A stretch of 64,000 bases of DNA from Yponomeuta sedellus (taxonomy: Eukaryota; Arthropoda; Insecta; Lepidoptera; Yponomeutidae): NCBI GenBank assembly GCA_934045075.1, contig OW203751.1, positions 5,095,822 through 5,159,821 of the forward strand, in the 5' to 3' direction. Below the pieces are notes generated by a model, which saw only the letters and a program-made list of their open reading frames with translations, did no database searches and had not been told where the DNA came from. The position numbers and the translations under genes were made by a program. Positions 42,882 to 53,988 of this stretch are shown here, in pieces (the first letter of the stretch is position 1; each line of letters begins with the position of its first letter).

Positions 42882-43425
42882 GATTTAAGTCACAACTTCA
42901 AATAGTTAAATTATGTAGATGTGGCTTTAAAAGGAATTAACACAATCCGGGGGTGGGCAGCAGCGCCCGCTGCAGTACAATTCCACCGAACTGCGATCCC
43001 CAACCCGCATGCCCAGCGTGGGGATTATGGGCATTACCCCCTATGATAGCACAACGTGGCGCTCTTTAGGGGAGGGCTATGTCCAGCAGTGGACTAGTAT
43101 AGCCTGACGACGACGACGAGGCCACTTAAAAAATACTAAGCATTTAAAAAGTAACAGACATCAGAAGTGTTCTTCTTTTTCTTCTTCAGGCTATATTAGT
43201 CCACTGCTGGACATAGCCCTCCCCTAATGAGCGCCGCAGCGCACGGTTGTGCCATCATCGGGGGGTAATGCCCATAACCCCCACGCTGGACATGCGGGTT
43301 GGGGATCGCAGTTCGGTGGAATTTTACTGCAGGGGGCGCTGCTGCCCACCCTCCGGTTTGTGTTAATTCCTTTTAAAGCCACATCTACCTACATAATTTA
43401 ACTATTTGAAGTTGTGACCTGAATC
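42882..43425. repeat. Large inverted pair of family C tails with a shared different head
   Basis: Arms of about 230 bases (42884-43113 and 43185-43424). Each has CAACTTCAAATAGTTAAATT...GGCTTTAAAAGGAATTAACACAA (with a three-base difference) in place of the usual family C head. The two tails belong to different subtypes (GAC-repeat and GAA-repeat ends). Confidence 0.75.
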
Positions 43426-43724
43426 GAGATCACTTATAAATGCTGGGTTTGGGCCTAATTAACACAGATTAACTACTAATGTAGCTTAGATGTCAGCTTA
43501 TATCTCTACTGAAATTAACCATTACATCATCACTATACTTAGGTACATTATTAAGTGAGCGCGTACATTTCTTGTCTGCGAAATGATTTTGTTAAAGTAT
43601 AACACTGCTTCGTTGGTCTTGGGTACCCAGACAGAGGTCGTACCCATGTACCCACGTACAATGTTTGTATCACATTTCTTCGTAATGATATTAGTAATTG
43701 ATAAGTGACAATATTCATTGAGAA

Positions 43725-44400
43725 GCGCTCGTGTTCTAGTCGAACCGAGTGATTGGAATCAATCACTTGAGTTAAGCAACAACAGGTGGAGTCAGGTGTA
43801 GGATAGGTGACCGTCCCGTGACTACAGACTGCTAGTGGCATTTTTTCCGAGCGCTTCCGTGCTTCTCAAGGCACGCTAAGCCGTTAGTGCCGGCTGTCAC
43901 GTAATGGCAGTCGTTAAGCTATGTCAGAGGATAGATAGAATAGTCTTTATTGCATGTACACCAGGGATTACATAAGAGACTTATAAAATAACAGTACAGT
44001 ACAAGTGGCGGCCTTATTACTAAAAGTAATTTCTTCCAGACAACCATTGACGGAAAATACACGGAAACTGAAATACGGGTAGTCGGCGCAACTAAACAAT
44101 ATTAGATAACACTTTTTTTAATAATTGATACACATACATAAGTAAATATGAGGACTTATGAAGTGCTTGATAACTTCTGACAGTAAGGCTCGCCACTGTC
44201 TTACAATCCTCCACCGGACTTGGCCGCCGTGGTGGACTATGGCCTAACCTTCCAGCGATGCAGGAAGAGACCCGTGCCCCAGCAGTCGGCACAGTGGGAC
44301 TTGTCTCCCGTGGTGGAGTATGGCCCAACCTTCCAGCAATGCAGGAAGAGACCCGTGCCCCAGCAGTGGGGTTGATATATATAAGGTTTGATATCGAATA
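43725..44400 (+). mobile_element. Family B SINE split by family F, with a duplicated tail
   Basis: Head and body 43725-43928, then a reversed family F insert 43929-44157, then the remainder 44158-44400. The last part, GTGGAGTATGGCC...CCCAGCAG, occurs twice. Confidence 0.75.
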
Positions 44401-44591
44401 TTCGTTGTATGTGACTGTCCATTAATAGGAGCACGTGGCTATGCTTATATTTGTGTTCCTACCGGTAAAAGCATATATTGGTACAGGTATATATTGCTCC
44501 TTGTACTCTTATTAGTAGGAGAACCGAGTAGGAGCAAGTGGAAACGGGGTCTCCAACGCCTTCGTCGCCCTCGGTAAGCCGATTGTACGTA

Positions 44592-44785
44592 ACTAGCTAT
44601 GCCCCGCGGTGTCACCCGCGGTTTATCGATTTTCCCATGAGAATAAGATATTTTCCCGCAGTAAAATGTAGCCTAGGTGTTAATCTAGGGTTTTATTAAA
44701 ATGGCTCCAGCCGTTTAGACGTGAAGAAGTAACAAAAATACACACTCACAAACATTCGCCTTTGTAATATAAGAGTGATTTTAGG
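44592..44785 (-). mobile_element. Helitron-like element (family M)
   Basis: The reversed end ACTAGCTATGCCCCGCGG with an adjacent GCGG hairpin and TTTTAGACGTGAAGAAG-type body is a common lepidopteran Helitron form. Confidence 0.55.
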
Positions 44786-45281
44786 ATTTTCGAAAAACTT
44801 TTTTCAGGTTTATTGATTGTTATAAGGATTTTAAAAACCTATTTTAAAGCTAAAAATTCCACCCATGCCGGGAGTCAACCTGCGACCTCTGGCTATCCGT
44901 GTTATAAGGATTGTCAAGAAAGCTTCTTCTACATAACTTATATTAACTACCTATTTTAAAAACCTATTTAGAGGCTAAAAATTTCACCCATGCCGGGATT
45001 CGAACCCGCAACCTCTGGCTATCCGTACCAGCGCTCTACCAATTGAGCCAATGGGCGACTCACGGCATCAGTGAAACTTCGAACCTCTTTACAATATTAT
45101 CTGTATTACGGTTTTTAAAATCCTTATAACAATCAATAAAACTGAAAAGTGTTTTTCGAAAATCCTAAAATCACTCTAATATTACAAAGGCGAATGTTTG
45201 TGAGTGTGTATGTTTGTTACTTCTTCACGTCTAAACGGCTGGAGCCATTTTAATAAAACCCTAGATTAACACCTAGGCTAC
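44669..45281. repeat. Inverted repeat, arms about 171 bases, SINE pieces in the loop
   Basis: Arms 44669-44839 and 45110-45281 are nearly identical in reverse complement, including part of family M and ATTGTTATAAGGATTTT. The 270-base loop holds two reversed family A pieces (44838-44905 and 44953-45108). Confidence 0.85.
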
Positions 45282-45518
45282 CTATTTTATGCAAGTAACA
45301 ACTTCACCGAAGTAATTTTCCATGAACGCTGTACCATATATCACTACTGCTACCACAAACTCATAAACGTAAAGAATCTACCTAATAAATATACCTGCTC
45401 TCAATAAAATTCTTATCCAATCATGATAGAGCGTCTAGACTTTCATAAGGTGAAACGAGGAAGCCTAGGCCTCTGTGGATGGAGTAGCACATCGCTTCAC
45501 TCAACGTTTCTACTCAGC

Positions 45519-45981
45519 GGAAGCATAATAAGACTGGGCGCATGCTGAGACGCAGGCGATGCAGCACAACGCAGCGCAGAGCAGCGCAGATTTTGTAAAG
45601 CATGGAACGTCATTGAGCTAAGTACGCTGCGGCGCAGGCACGTGCGACGCAGACATGTGTCTGCCCTGCTCTGCGTCTCGTTGTAGTGCCGGCACAGATT
45701 TCTGCGCGACGCGTGCACGTCGAGGCGTGTTTAGTAACAATTTCGTTGCAATGGCAGAACATTTCATTGAATTAGTTCGCTGTGAACTTTGTTTGTATGA
45801 TCAAATCATCCAGACTATTGAAAAAAGACATTGAAAGAGTTATTATGGGTGACAGATGCTTAGGAATGGAGCGAATAGTTGCGTCGCAGTATGCGGAGGG
45901 GGCCTATGTCTGCCTCAACTGCCCTGTGCTGCGCTGCGCTGCGTCGCCTGCGTCTCAACATGCGCCCAGCCTTATACTTCC
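45519..45981. mobile_element. GC-rich DNA transposon remnant with a MADF-like start
   Basis: Inverted ends of about 60 bases carry CTGGGCGCATGCTGAGACGC and GCGATGCAGC-type words. Inside, an ATG at about 45750 opens MAEHFIELVRCELCLYDQ, which resembles the start of a MADF DNA-binding domain, then stops. The high GC of the ends contrasts with the surrounding DNA. Confidence 0.55.
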
Positions 45982-45984
45982 GGA

Positions 45985-46590
45985 AGTGGAAAAGCCTATG
46001 AGACAGTGATTTTCTGCCTTTACGCCTGCCACAGACTGGTGCGGTCACGGCTCAGACGACACATAAAACTGAGTAGACGATGTGATAGCATCATGCGTTC
46101 GTAATATTGTCTACTCACTGTTAAGTTAAAGCCGCTATACCACTCTCTAACAGTGAAGGAAAAGTTTCTTTGTTGTGGCAAGTTTGTTGTTATTTAATAT
46201 TTTGTTTATTTTATATCTACAATTAGTTTAGTATCTTCTTCGAGTTACGGTGGAGCTGACATGGTCATGTGACAAAAACCCCGAAAACAAAATTTATGAA
46301 TAAAAAATCTATCCATCTACTATTTTATTAGTTTAGTATAGTAACATTTCTGTAGTTATAATAGCAATACCACTTGCTAACTGTGAAGGAAAACATCGTG
46401 AGGAAACCTGAGGGTCTGAGGTGTTCATATACCTCTTCTTCTTCTTCATGCTATATTATGATAACCAAAGCCAAACCATTTATTGCGTTGCCATGGTAAC
46501 AAGAATTGTATAAACGGTCTCTGGCAGTACGACGTTCGTCGGAACAGCCAGTAGGTATAACATATTTAAGGTTTAAGATCATTATATTTC
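45985..46590. other. Synaptotagmin-7 intron, mostly unclassified
   Basis: Only a family D fragment (46383-46435) is recognised. Confidence 0.4.
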
Positions 46591-46596
46591 ACTCAC

Positions 46597-46677
46597 CTGA
46601 CAAAGTGGCAGAAAGACTTCGCCGATGGAATCATCTCTAGAAAATCGATCGTAGTCAAATACGTGGAGATGCAGCAC
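46597..46677 (-). CDS. Syt7: Synaptotagmin-7, C2A end exon (calcium loop 3)
   Basis: Residues 107-133 in an 81-base, phase 0 exon. It carries VFDYDRFSRDD, in which Asp114, Asp116 and Asp122 are the loop 3 calcium ligands, followed by IGEV. The acceptor is TTTCACAG and the donor CAG|GTGAGT. Removing the exon would keep frame but destroy C2A calcium binding. Confidence 0.95.
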
Positions 46678-46869
46678 CTGTGAAAGAAAAGACAAATTAT
46701 CAAACGATGAACGTTGATCTAGCAGTAAATAGCTTCTTTGGCATCGATGAAGTTTTGGCTTCAATTCTTGCACGGATTATCCTAATTTGCACTTGTGTTC
46801 CAAAGCACAGGGCTGAGTTTGAGACCGAGGCACAAATTGTTATAAGTAATTGATGTACCTTTATGGAAT

Positions 46870-47480
46870 GGATGTACCAAACAATCGATCGAATGAGGAC
46901 ATCTGGAAGTGTACCAATCAGAACCTGTCCACCTAGAAATCATGGATATAAAATGGCACTAGAAAGGCCACCCGCTATGCGGGTACAAGACATGCCTGAC
47001 CAGACAAGCTCTAACATACACCGCTTTGGGTAACCGAAAGACGGGGCGGCCAGAGATAACCTAAAAAAGATCCATAGCCCAAAAGGCCACTTCTTCTTCA
47101 GGCTATATTAGTCCACTGCTGGACAAAGCCCTCCCCTAATGAGCGCCATAGCGCCCCGTCTGTAGCTTGCCGCATCTGCCGGCAGTTTTTCGCAGATCGT
47201 CATCCTACCTGGTCGGAGGGCGTCCTACACTACATTTGCCGAGTCGCGGTCTCAACTCAAGAACACGTTTACTCCAACGGTTATCGGTTCTGCGCAGATA
47301 TGGCCTGCCCACTGCCGATTCAGCTCGCTAATTTCTCTGAGCTATGTCGATAACTTTTATGATCTGTCGGATGCATTCGTTACGAATCCTATCCTTCAAA
47401 GAAACTCTGAAAAAGCCACTAGCTAGAATGAATTGGAAGCTGCCGCGAACACTTCAGAAGTAGAATTTTGTAGTTGAGGC
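46870..47480 (+). pseudogene. LINE remnant split by a reversed LINE tail
   Basis: CATGCCTGACCAGACAAGC...CGGGGCGGCCAGAGA and, after the break, GAATTGGAAGCTGCCGCGAA match the LINE at 22655-23000. Between them (about 47090-47400) lies a reversed tail beginning TTCTTCTTCAGGCTATATTA. Confidence 0.7.
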
Positions 47481-48335
47481 CCTAAACGAATTTATGATGT
47501 GAGATGATAAAATTTGGGATTTATGGTGGTCGTCTCAGGTGTTGGTTTTGATCAGATTTGATGGAATTGGATTGGATTAGTTGAAAATCTAGGGACTGCG
47601 AAGATTTTCGGTTACGGATAGGAATAGTAGAATTAGTTAACTAACTAAATTAAGACTTACAGCTAAGCAGTTGCATTACTACTAGGTAATGTAAACATTT
47701 TAAGCTATTGATAGGATTATTTGGTATACAATTATTACTTTTTGGATTATGGATATACCTATTACCTATTTTTTTTCGATTTTGATATTGCACATCAGTA
47801 TAAAAAAAAATATTAATAATTTTCTGTCAAGCACATATGCAACATTATTGTCATTAGACGGTAGTAACTTATAATTAAGATCTAGCTGTAGGTACGTAGA
47901 TAACTACGACTTATGTTATGCACGCTGTGGTTATCTGTTATTAGTTATGCATCTATTTCAACAACTTCATATAAATTGTTAATACGTAAGGATGTATGTA
48001 TTGTTGATAAGCCAAACTAAATAAAATAAACAAAATAAATAATACCGAAGAACTGGAATGATTGATAGCATAAACGGGATTATCAATGAAACCTTTGTGA
48101 TGTGTTTTTGTCCGGCGGGGTAAAATATGATCTGCACAGCCTATTCTAAGGATCCTATGGGAGATCTGATAAAAGGGTTGGAGGAGTGAATCCGAATTAA
48201 GTTAATAATGTAAAGTGCCTCCGAAAGTCTTAGTTCAATTTATACGATTATTTGAACTAGGATTTTACTTTAACCTAGAACTTCTTTGATTATGAATAAC
48301 ACAATTTGGATTATACTGTTCGTGGTGTTAGTTAC
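47481..48335. other. Synaptotagmin-7 intron, nothing recognised
   Basis: AT-rich, no repeat signature. Confidence 0.4.
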
Positions 48336-48512
48336 CCTGCTCTGCAGCTTCTGTATGGGGAATCCCTCGAAGTAGAACGTCTCGTTCCACCGTGGGTTGA
48401 GCGTGCGTCTCTTGATCTTGGTCTCCAGCCGGTGCTTCTTGTCCGGGAGCAGGGTTACGCGCACGTAGGGGTCTGAGGTGCCGCTCAGGTCCTTCGCTGG
48501 CAGTTCCTTGCC
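48336..48512 (-). CDS. Syt7: Synaptotagmin-7, C2A middle exon (calcium loop 1)
   Basis: Residues 48-106. The exon holds the loop 1 aspartates (Asp55 in AKD and Asp61 in TSDPY), the basic strand [12 protein letters not shown] and the NPRWNETF motif. The acceptor is TTTTCCAG at 48513 and the donor AGG|GTAACT. Both ends are phase 0 and the length is 177 bases. The upstream intron is 8.9 kb and packed with repeats. Confidence 0.95.
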
Positions 48513-48597
48513 CTGGAAAAGTTTTAAAGGGTGCTGGGTGAGCTTGAAATTTTAGCTAAAATACTTGTGTAATTTCCTTTTTTATGTACAATAATGC

Positions 48598-48850
48598 TGT
48601 GTGGAGAGAATTGCACCAACCCAAATTCTTCCCGCAGGTGACGTAAAAGACGACTGAGGGACACAAACCGGGGGGTGGGGAGCAGCGCCCCCTGCAGTAA
48701 AATTCCACCAAACTGCGATCCCCAACCCGCATGCCCAGCGTGGTGATTATGGGCTTTACCCTGCAATGATGGCACAACCTTGCGCTATGGCGCTCATTAG
48801 GGGAGGGTTATGTCCAGCAGTGGACTAATATAGCCTGAAGAAGAAGAAGG
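48598..48850 (+). mobile_element. Family C SINE, GAA-tailed
   Basis: GAGAGAATTGCACCAACCC to CAGCAGTGGACTAATATAGC then AAGAAGAAG. It lies under 100 bases upstream of the C2A middle exon. Confidence 0.85.
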
Positions 48851-49084
48851 TACAATACATGTGTTCTCTATATCTATCTATCTCCGCGCGATATCTAGGA
48901 GTGGTTAAAAAAGCTGTTTGTTTTAGGAAAATACAAGTTGATTCTTGCTCTGGAAACGGAATCTCAATTCAAATCGAAAGTCAACAACAATTTCTTGACC
49001 TTTATAGAATACAGATCACTGGTCTAGTTCAGACTCATCTTTTCACAAATTTATATTATCTTACACCATCCACTGTTACTCTTA

Positions 49085-49495
49085 CAGTCCCCGTTCTCCA
49101 CCTATCCCTTTGGGATAGCCCAAAGGGATAGGCAGAGAACAAAGAGTGCCACAATCCACTGATAGATAATAGGCTGGAACGTTGGGTGTATTTATAAATA
49201 ATAATAAACTTTGGATCGACTTGAGGTGTGGTTTTATTTGTAGATTTATAATAATATTTTAATAATACAGAACTACTGGATAGAAACGGATAAACGAAGA
49301 AGCAGGTAAAAAAGTCAGATCTGGTCAAAGGGTAAAGTAGTAGTGGTGAAAAATGAGGGAAATCGAAGAATGTGTGACGTACATAATTTAAATATTTGAA
49401 AATTATAGATAGAAAAGAAATTAAGATGGTGTGAAGAGGTTTGCACCGTTACAAGGCTATCCAATGATAAACCACGGATACAGGCGTGAGGTTAT
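49085..49495 (-). repeat. LINE 3' UTR, inverted copy of 9690-10010
   Basis: AAGTAGTAGTGGTGAAAA, AAAAAGTCAGATCTGGTCAA and GGTTTGCACCGTTAC are complements of the + copy. GGATACAGGCGTGAGGTTATGC nevertheless appears in + sense at 49478, so the end is rearranged. Confidence 0.7.
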
Positions 49496-49499
49496 GCTA

Positions 49500-50075
49500 T
49501 GTTAAGTTTTTACCATCTACCTATCTCCCTACATCAACTGTAATTGATTTGTGGATTCAGAAAAATATGGTTAGCACAAGTAGAACAAAGCAAAATTGTC
49601 CACAAAGTAAAAACCTAAGAAGACTAGCAGAAATAATCACAAGCAAATCAACTGACAATGCAAGAGGGCAGTTTGCGTGTGTGGCAAATGCAAAGAGGCA
49701 TTGACACAGCATACACTGATGAATAAACATATTAATATATTATTGTGTATCACCAACTACCAGTATCAGTTACTCAAAAGACTAACCACTGATATTTCGA
49801 ACTAAACGCTGGATAAAAATAAACAGTAACGTGCTAGCTAAAGAAGATTAGTTAGCGGATTCCGGACCCGTGATAAAATCAAACAAATGAAACTTAGAAG
49901 GTGGGTACAGTGGGCTTAATTCACAATAACCACAACCTATAACATGAAAGGTTATTGTATTGTATTTCTTTATTTGGGATAAATAACAATCCATAAGTTG
50001 TTAGTAAAATGACGTCCAGTACTAAAACTAAATATGTTAGTGAGATCACAACGTCACCAGATGACAATTATGTCC
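49500..50075. other. Synaptotagmin-7 intron, nothing recognised
   Basis: No repeat or coding signature. Confidence 0.4.
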
Positions 50076-50089
50076 GGTATTAAAGCCAG

Positions 50090-50463
50090 CCAACAAGAAG
50101 CGCTCGTGGCCTAGGCAAACCGAGTGATTGGAATCAATCACTTGGTTAAGCAACAACAGGCGCGGTCAGGTACGGGATGGGTGAGCGTCCCGTGACTACC
50201 GCTTGTGGCATTTTTCCGAGCACTTCCGTGCTTCGCAAGGCACGTTAAGCCGATGGTGCCGGCTGTCATATAATGGCAGTCGTTAAGCCATGTCAGAGGC
50301 CTTATGGGCGGCTTGATAACTTCTGACAGTGAGGCCCGGCCACTGTCTCACAATCCTCCACCAACCCGGACTTGGCCCCCGTGGTGGAGTATGGCCTAAC
50401 CTTCCTGCGATGCAGGAAGAGACCCGTGCCCCAGCAGTGGGGACATATAAGGGTTGATAACGA
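50090..50463 (+). mobile_element. Family B SINE, subfamily 1, full length
   Basis: It is flanked by the 11-base repeat ATTAAAGCCAG (50079-50089, 50464-50474). The head contains GGTTAAGCAACAACAGGCGC and GGGATGGGTGAGCG, corresponding to the 5S internal promoter A box and C box. Confidence 0.9.
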
Positions 50464-50504
50464 ATTAAAGCCAGTGCAATGCATGAATTCTAGGTTTTGG
50501 AATA

Positions 50505-50615
50505 ATTAAGTAAAATCTGATTATTTATCCATTTTGTCTCCAAAATTATCTAGATTTTAAAATGGACACATAAACGTTCATTAAATCGCAGTTTCTGTGC
50601 TACTTTAAAAACAAT
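50505..50615 (-). repeat. Family G fragment
   Basis: Reversed CATTTTGTCTCCAAAATTAT and CGTTCATTAAATCGCAG segments. Confidence 0.55.
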
Positions 50616-50913
50616 TTTTTTTTATTACTCTTTATATAAAACTTACACGTCGAACATCTGCAACTGCAGTGCTATTCACTAGCGCCGTTCGCTCGTGGGT
50701 TCGATCGAATTAGTATTCAGTAATTTAAGCTACCCCAGCGCTACGGCGGTGAAGTAAACTATAAGTGAATCGACATGCTGACATTGAAGAGAGCTAATTT
50801 CCTCCCTTATTTCTATTTTATTTGGTCTTTCACGAGTCTTTCAACTACATCGGCTGAATTATTTTTGTTCGTCGCCTGGGACAATGAAAAATACTGTTTT
50901 ACTTTTACACTTA

Positions 50914-51578
50914 GGCTGACATTCAGAGACGAATCCCAAGTTCACGCTTAGAGCAGTCTTAGCAAAGTAAACTAAAGTCATACTTAGTAAAGCGCCGAAA
51001 TTTTCGTATTCACATTCGATCGGGAGCCGGAGTTAAGCATGAGCTAAGAGAAGACCTGTCTTAAGAAAGTCATCTATATTGTCTATTATTTTTTAGTGAT
51101 GTAGTAAACACAATGCTAATCACAAACTGGAACCAAAACAATACGACAAAAAGGTAGGTAACCTCAAAGTGAAGAGAACCAAATGACAGATGACAAGTCT
51201 AAGTTCACGTAAAGTCACCAATATTGGCTACTTACACTTAGCTAAGTACCATTTCATACAAAACTTGATAAGATTCGATTCTGAATACGAAATATTTCTA
51301 AGTACGTGATTTTAACATTTCTGAGACTGGTCTTATTGTGCGTTCACGTTAACTTGACGCGTGAGAGAATTGGTAACACTGAGATGTTTACTGTTACCAT
51401 GTTAAATAAGAAATCATTCCCATTACTTGGGGAAAATAAAAGGATTGAGGGCTTGTTTTACCATCTTCCGATTAGGTCCAAAAGCTAATTCACATGTTAT
51501 GTCCTTGTTACCAATTCTCTCACGCGTCAAGTTAATGTGAACGCACTGTAGCTTAGTTTTCGTCTCTGAATGTCAGCC
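50914..51578. mobile_element. Family L MITE (Harbinger type) with a nested MITE
   Basis: Ends GGCTGACATTCAGAGACGAA and its inverse are flanked by TTA (50911-50913, 51579-51581). A second palindromic MITE (about 51338-51547) with 42-base ends GTGCGTTCACGTTAACTTGA sits inside near the right end. Confidence 0.85.
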
Positions 51579-51669
51579 TTAGTGCAGTGCAAAGTATACT
51601 ATGACATCAGTAACTATGACATCTTGGGTCTCGTAATAGGTGCAGAGCAAGACAATAATTATTTTATTT

Positions 51670-52065
51670 AGAATATTTTCGGGATTAATCGCGTAGTATT
51701 CGGTACTTTCCAACGATCGCTATTATTATAGCCGAATTGTGCGTAAGGCGGCTGAAATTAAGAAACACATTTTTTTTATCGGGAATGTGGTTTCAAACTG
51801 TCGCAAACGTGGGAAGTGTTCGAGTGGAAAAAAGTCGCATGGCTTATCGTCCGACATTGTCAGTGTCACTACACACACACTTGTCGCAACCCTAATGTGC
51901 TTTGTGATGGCTGATAGAGGGTAGTCTGAAACTTTGTCAGCCGAAGATGCGAACGGGTGCCACCCATCAGTCTTCTCGTGGCCACAATGACTGTAACATC
52001 GTCGAAACGTCGAAGTAAAATAGCAATAAATTACTACGCGATTAAGCCCCGAAAATACCTATTCT
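51670..52065. mobile_element. Element with inverted ends, about 396 bases
   Basis: TTTTCGGGATTAATCGCGTAG and its inverse with small gaps mark the ends. A CGTCGAAACGTCGAAG phrase near 52000 recalls family K. Confidence 0.6.
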
Positions 52066-52584
52066 ATGTGTTCAAGTCGCGAAAGTAGAAAATATGTTAT
52101 AATAATTATTTTTTAATACAGTTGCTCAAAAACTGGCGTATTACAGGGACATATAGCGTGCGGGATGGAGGCTATTACACACGCGTGTTTTTTTTTTACC
52201 TTTACCGCACTCGTGCCTTTGCTTTCCCAACTGTCAAAATAATGTCTATTAAAAGGAAAAAACCAACCATGAAGTTTTTCCTAAAAATAAGTATAGAAGT
52301 TTTTATGAGCTACTAATTTGTTTCAATATCCGATTTAATGATTTGATTGAATGAGTTAAGTTAGGTTTCATTTCATCTCATTAAATTTCATTTTCATTTC
52401 ATATCAATAATAAAAATCTACTGAAGACTTGGCTGTATGGGCATAGTTTCCTTTGCCAACTAGAATGGGTGAAGAAAAAAAAATCTCTGCTTATATTTTT
52501 TACGGTTGGCGCCATTTTCCAAATATTTTTTCTTTATTAAATTGCTTATTTTTTTCGCAACTGTATTAAAAATAGTCGTTCAGT

Positions 52585-52722
52585 ACACGTGCGGAACCGT
52601 CATTGCAACTTGTTCCGACTGTCAATCCTCGCCTTCGGCTGCGCCTCGGCTCGGGTAGACATTTGTCTACCCGAGCCAAGGTGTCGGAACTCTTTGCAAT
52701 GACAGCCTTTCCGCACTTGTAA
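52585..52722. mobile_element. Palindromic MITE with GC-rich centre
   Basis: Ends CACGTGCGGAA...GTCATTGCAA and their inverse surround a perfect 14-base hairpin, GGCTCGGGTAGACA (52648-52661) with 52664-52677. Confidence 0.7.
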
Positions 52723-52902
52723 TGAAATATACTATTATTTGATCGTTTCACGAGTCTTTTACTACATCAACGAAATTAGCTTTGGTTGTTTCTTGGGACT
52801 ATGAAAAATACTGTTTTACTTTTACGCTTAGTGCAGGCAAAGTTTATTATGACATCAGTAACTATGGCATCTCGAAACATAACATGACCACACGTATAAA
52901 CC

Positions 52903-53012
52903 AGGGGGTGGGCAGCAGCGCCCCCTGCAGTACAATTCCATCGAACTACGATCCCCAACGCATGCCCAGCGTGTGGATTATAAGAATTACCCCCTGTGAT
53001 AGCTCAACGATG
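52903..53012 (+). mobile_element. Family C SINE, 5'-truncated
   Basis: From CCAGGGGGTGGGCAGCAGCG to CCCCCTGTGATAG. Confidence 0.75.
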
Positions 53013-53124
53013 ATGTAGTTGCTTGCGTAAAATAGGTAGTTAATATAATTTATGTGGAATGAGTTTAAGTGAGTCCGGAGACAATCCTTATAACAATCAA
53101 TAAACCGGAAAACTATTCATTGAA

Positions 53125-53810
53125 TCGTTCGAGGCCCCAGTTGCCTGACTAATCTTAAACGATCACAAAGGTTACGCAACATAGATAGGGCGCGTTCAGT
53201 GCATGAATGGGTGACTATCTATGACTAACGCTAGTGGCATTTTTCCAAACGGTTTCGTGCTTCGCAAGGCATGTTAAGCAGTTGGTGCCGGTTGCCGTCG
53301 ATAGATGGCAGTCTATCTAAACTTCTGACAATAAGGCCAGTCACTAGTCTTGCAAGATAAGATAAGAATATTCTTTATTGTACACCAGAGCACATATTTT
53401 AAAACATGTAATGATACAAAGTACAATTGGCGCCCTTATTGCTAAAAGCAATTTCTCCACGCAATTTCTGCAAGCCTCCACCAATTCGGACTTTAGCCCC
53501 GTAGTGGAGTATGCCTATACCTTAGAGTATTTTCTAAGGTTAACATTAGCACTAGACATAATTAAAACTGTTTTTATACGGATTTATGCTCGTTTATTAC
53601 AATTTTCCGACGTTTCGGCACTTTTTCAGGTGCCGTGTTCTCGGATGACTGAGGTGACAGGCGTCTTTTATAAATCATTAACGGTTAGTTTTCGCCGAGG
53701 GTAGTAAACTAACTAGGGTGTACGAGCATAAATCCGTATAAAAACAGTTTTAATTATACCTATACCTTCCTTAGGGAAGAAACCCGTGCCCCTCGGTGGG
53801 AGCATAGTGA
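53125..53810 (+). mobile_element. Family B SINE, subfamily 2, carrying two later inserts
   Basis: Host pieces are 53125-53357, 53466-53523 and 53759-53810. The head has GATCACAAAGGTTACGC and AGGGCGCGTTCAGTGCATG. Inserts are a reversed family F tail (53358-53465) and family K (53524-53758). Confidence 0.8.
53524..53758. mobile_element. Family K fold-back element
   Basis: It is flanked by the 10-base duplication CCTATACCTT (53514-53523, 53759-53768). Inverted ends of about 35 bases contain AAAACTGTTTTTATACGG, and the middle has CCGACGTTTCGGCAC. Confidence 0.8.
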
Positions 53811-53821
53811 AATTTAAAAAC

Positions 53822-53988
53822 CTATTTAGAGGCTAAAAATTTCACCCATGCCGGGATTCGAATCCGGCACGGATAGCCAGAGGTTGCGGGTTCGAATCCC
53901 GGCATGGGTGAAATTTTTAGCCTCTAAATAGGTTTTTAAATTTGTCCTTAGCAGGGGTTAGTGCATTAAAAATAAAAATAGTATAATC
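53822..53988. mobile_element. Family A SINE, inverted duplicate
   Basis: A reversed tail and B box (to about 53868) meets a forward copy from GGCACGGATAGCCAGAG to the full long tail. A near-perfect duplication CATAGTGAAA / CATAATGAAA flanks the whole. Confidence 0.8.

Noticed and set aside
45782..46104. Two + strand frames of 75 and 82 codons
   Set aside because: They run through the GC-rich inverted end of a transposon remnant; Cys/Ala-rich wording is a composition effect.
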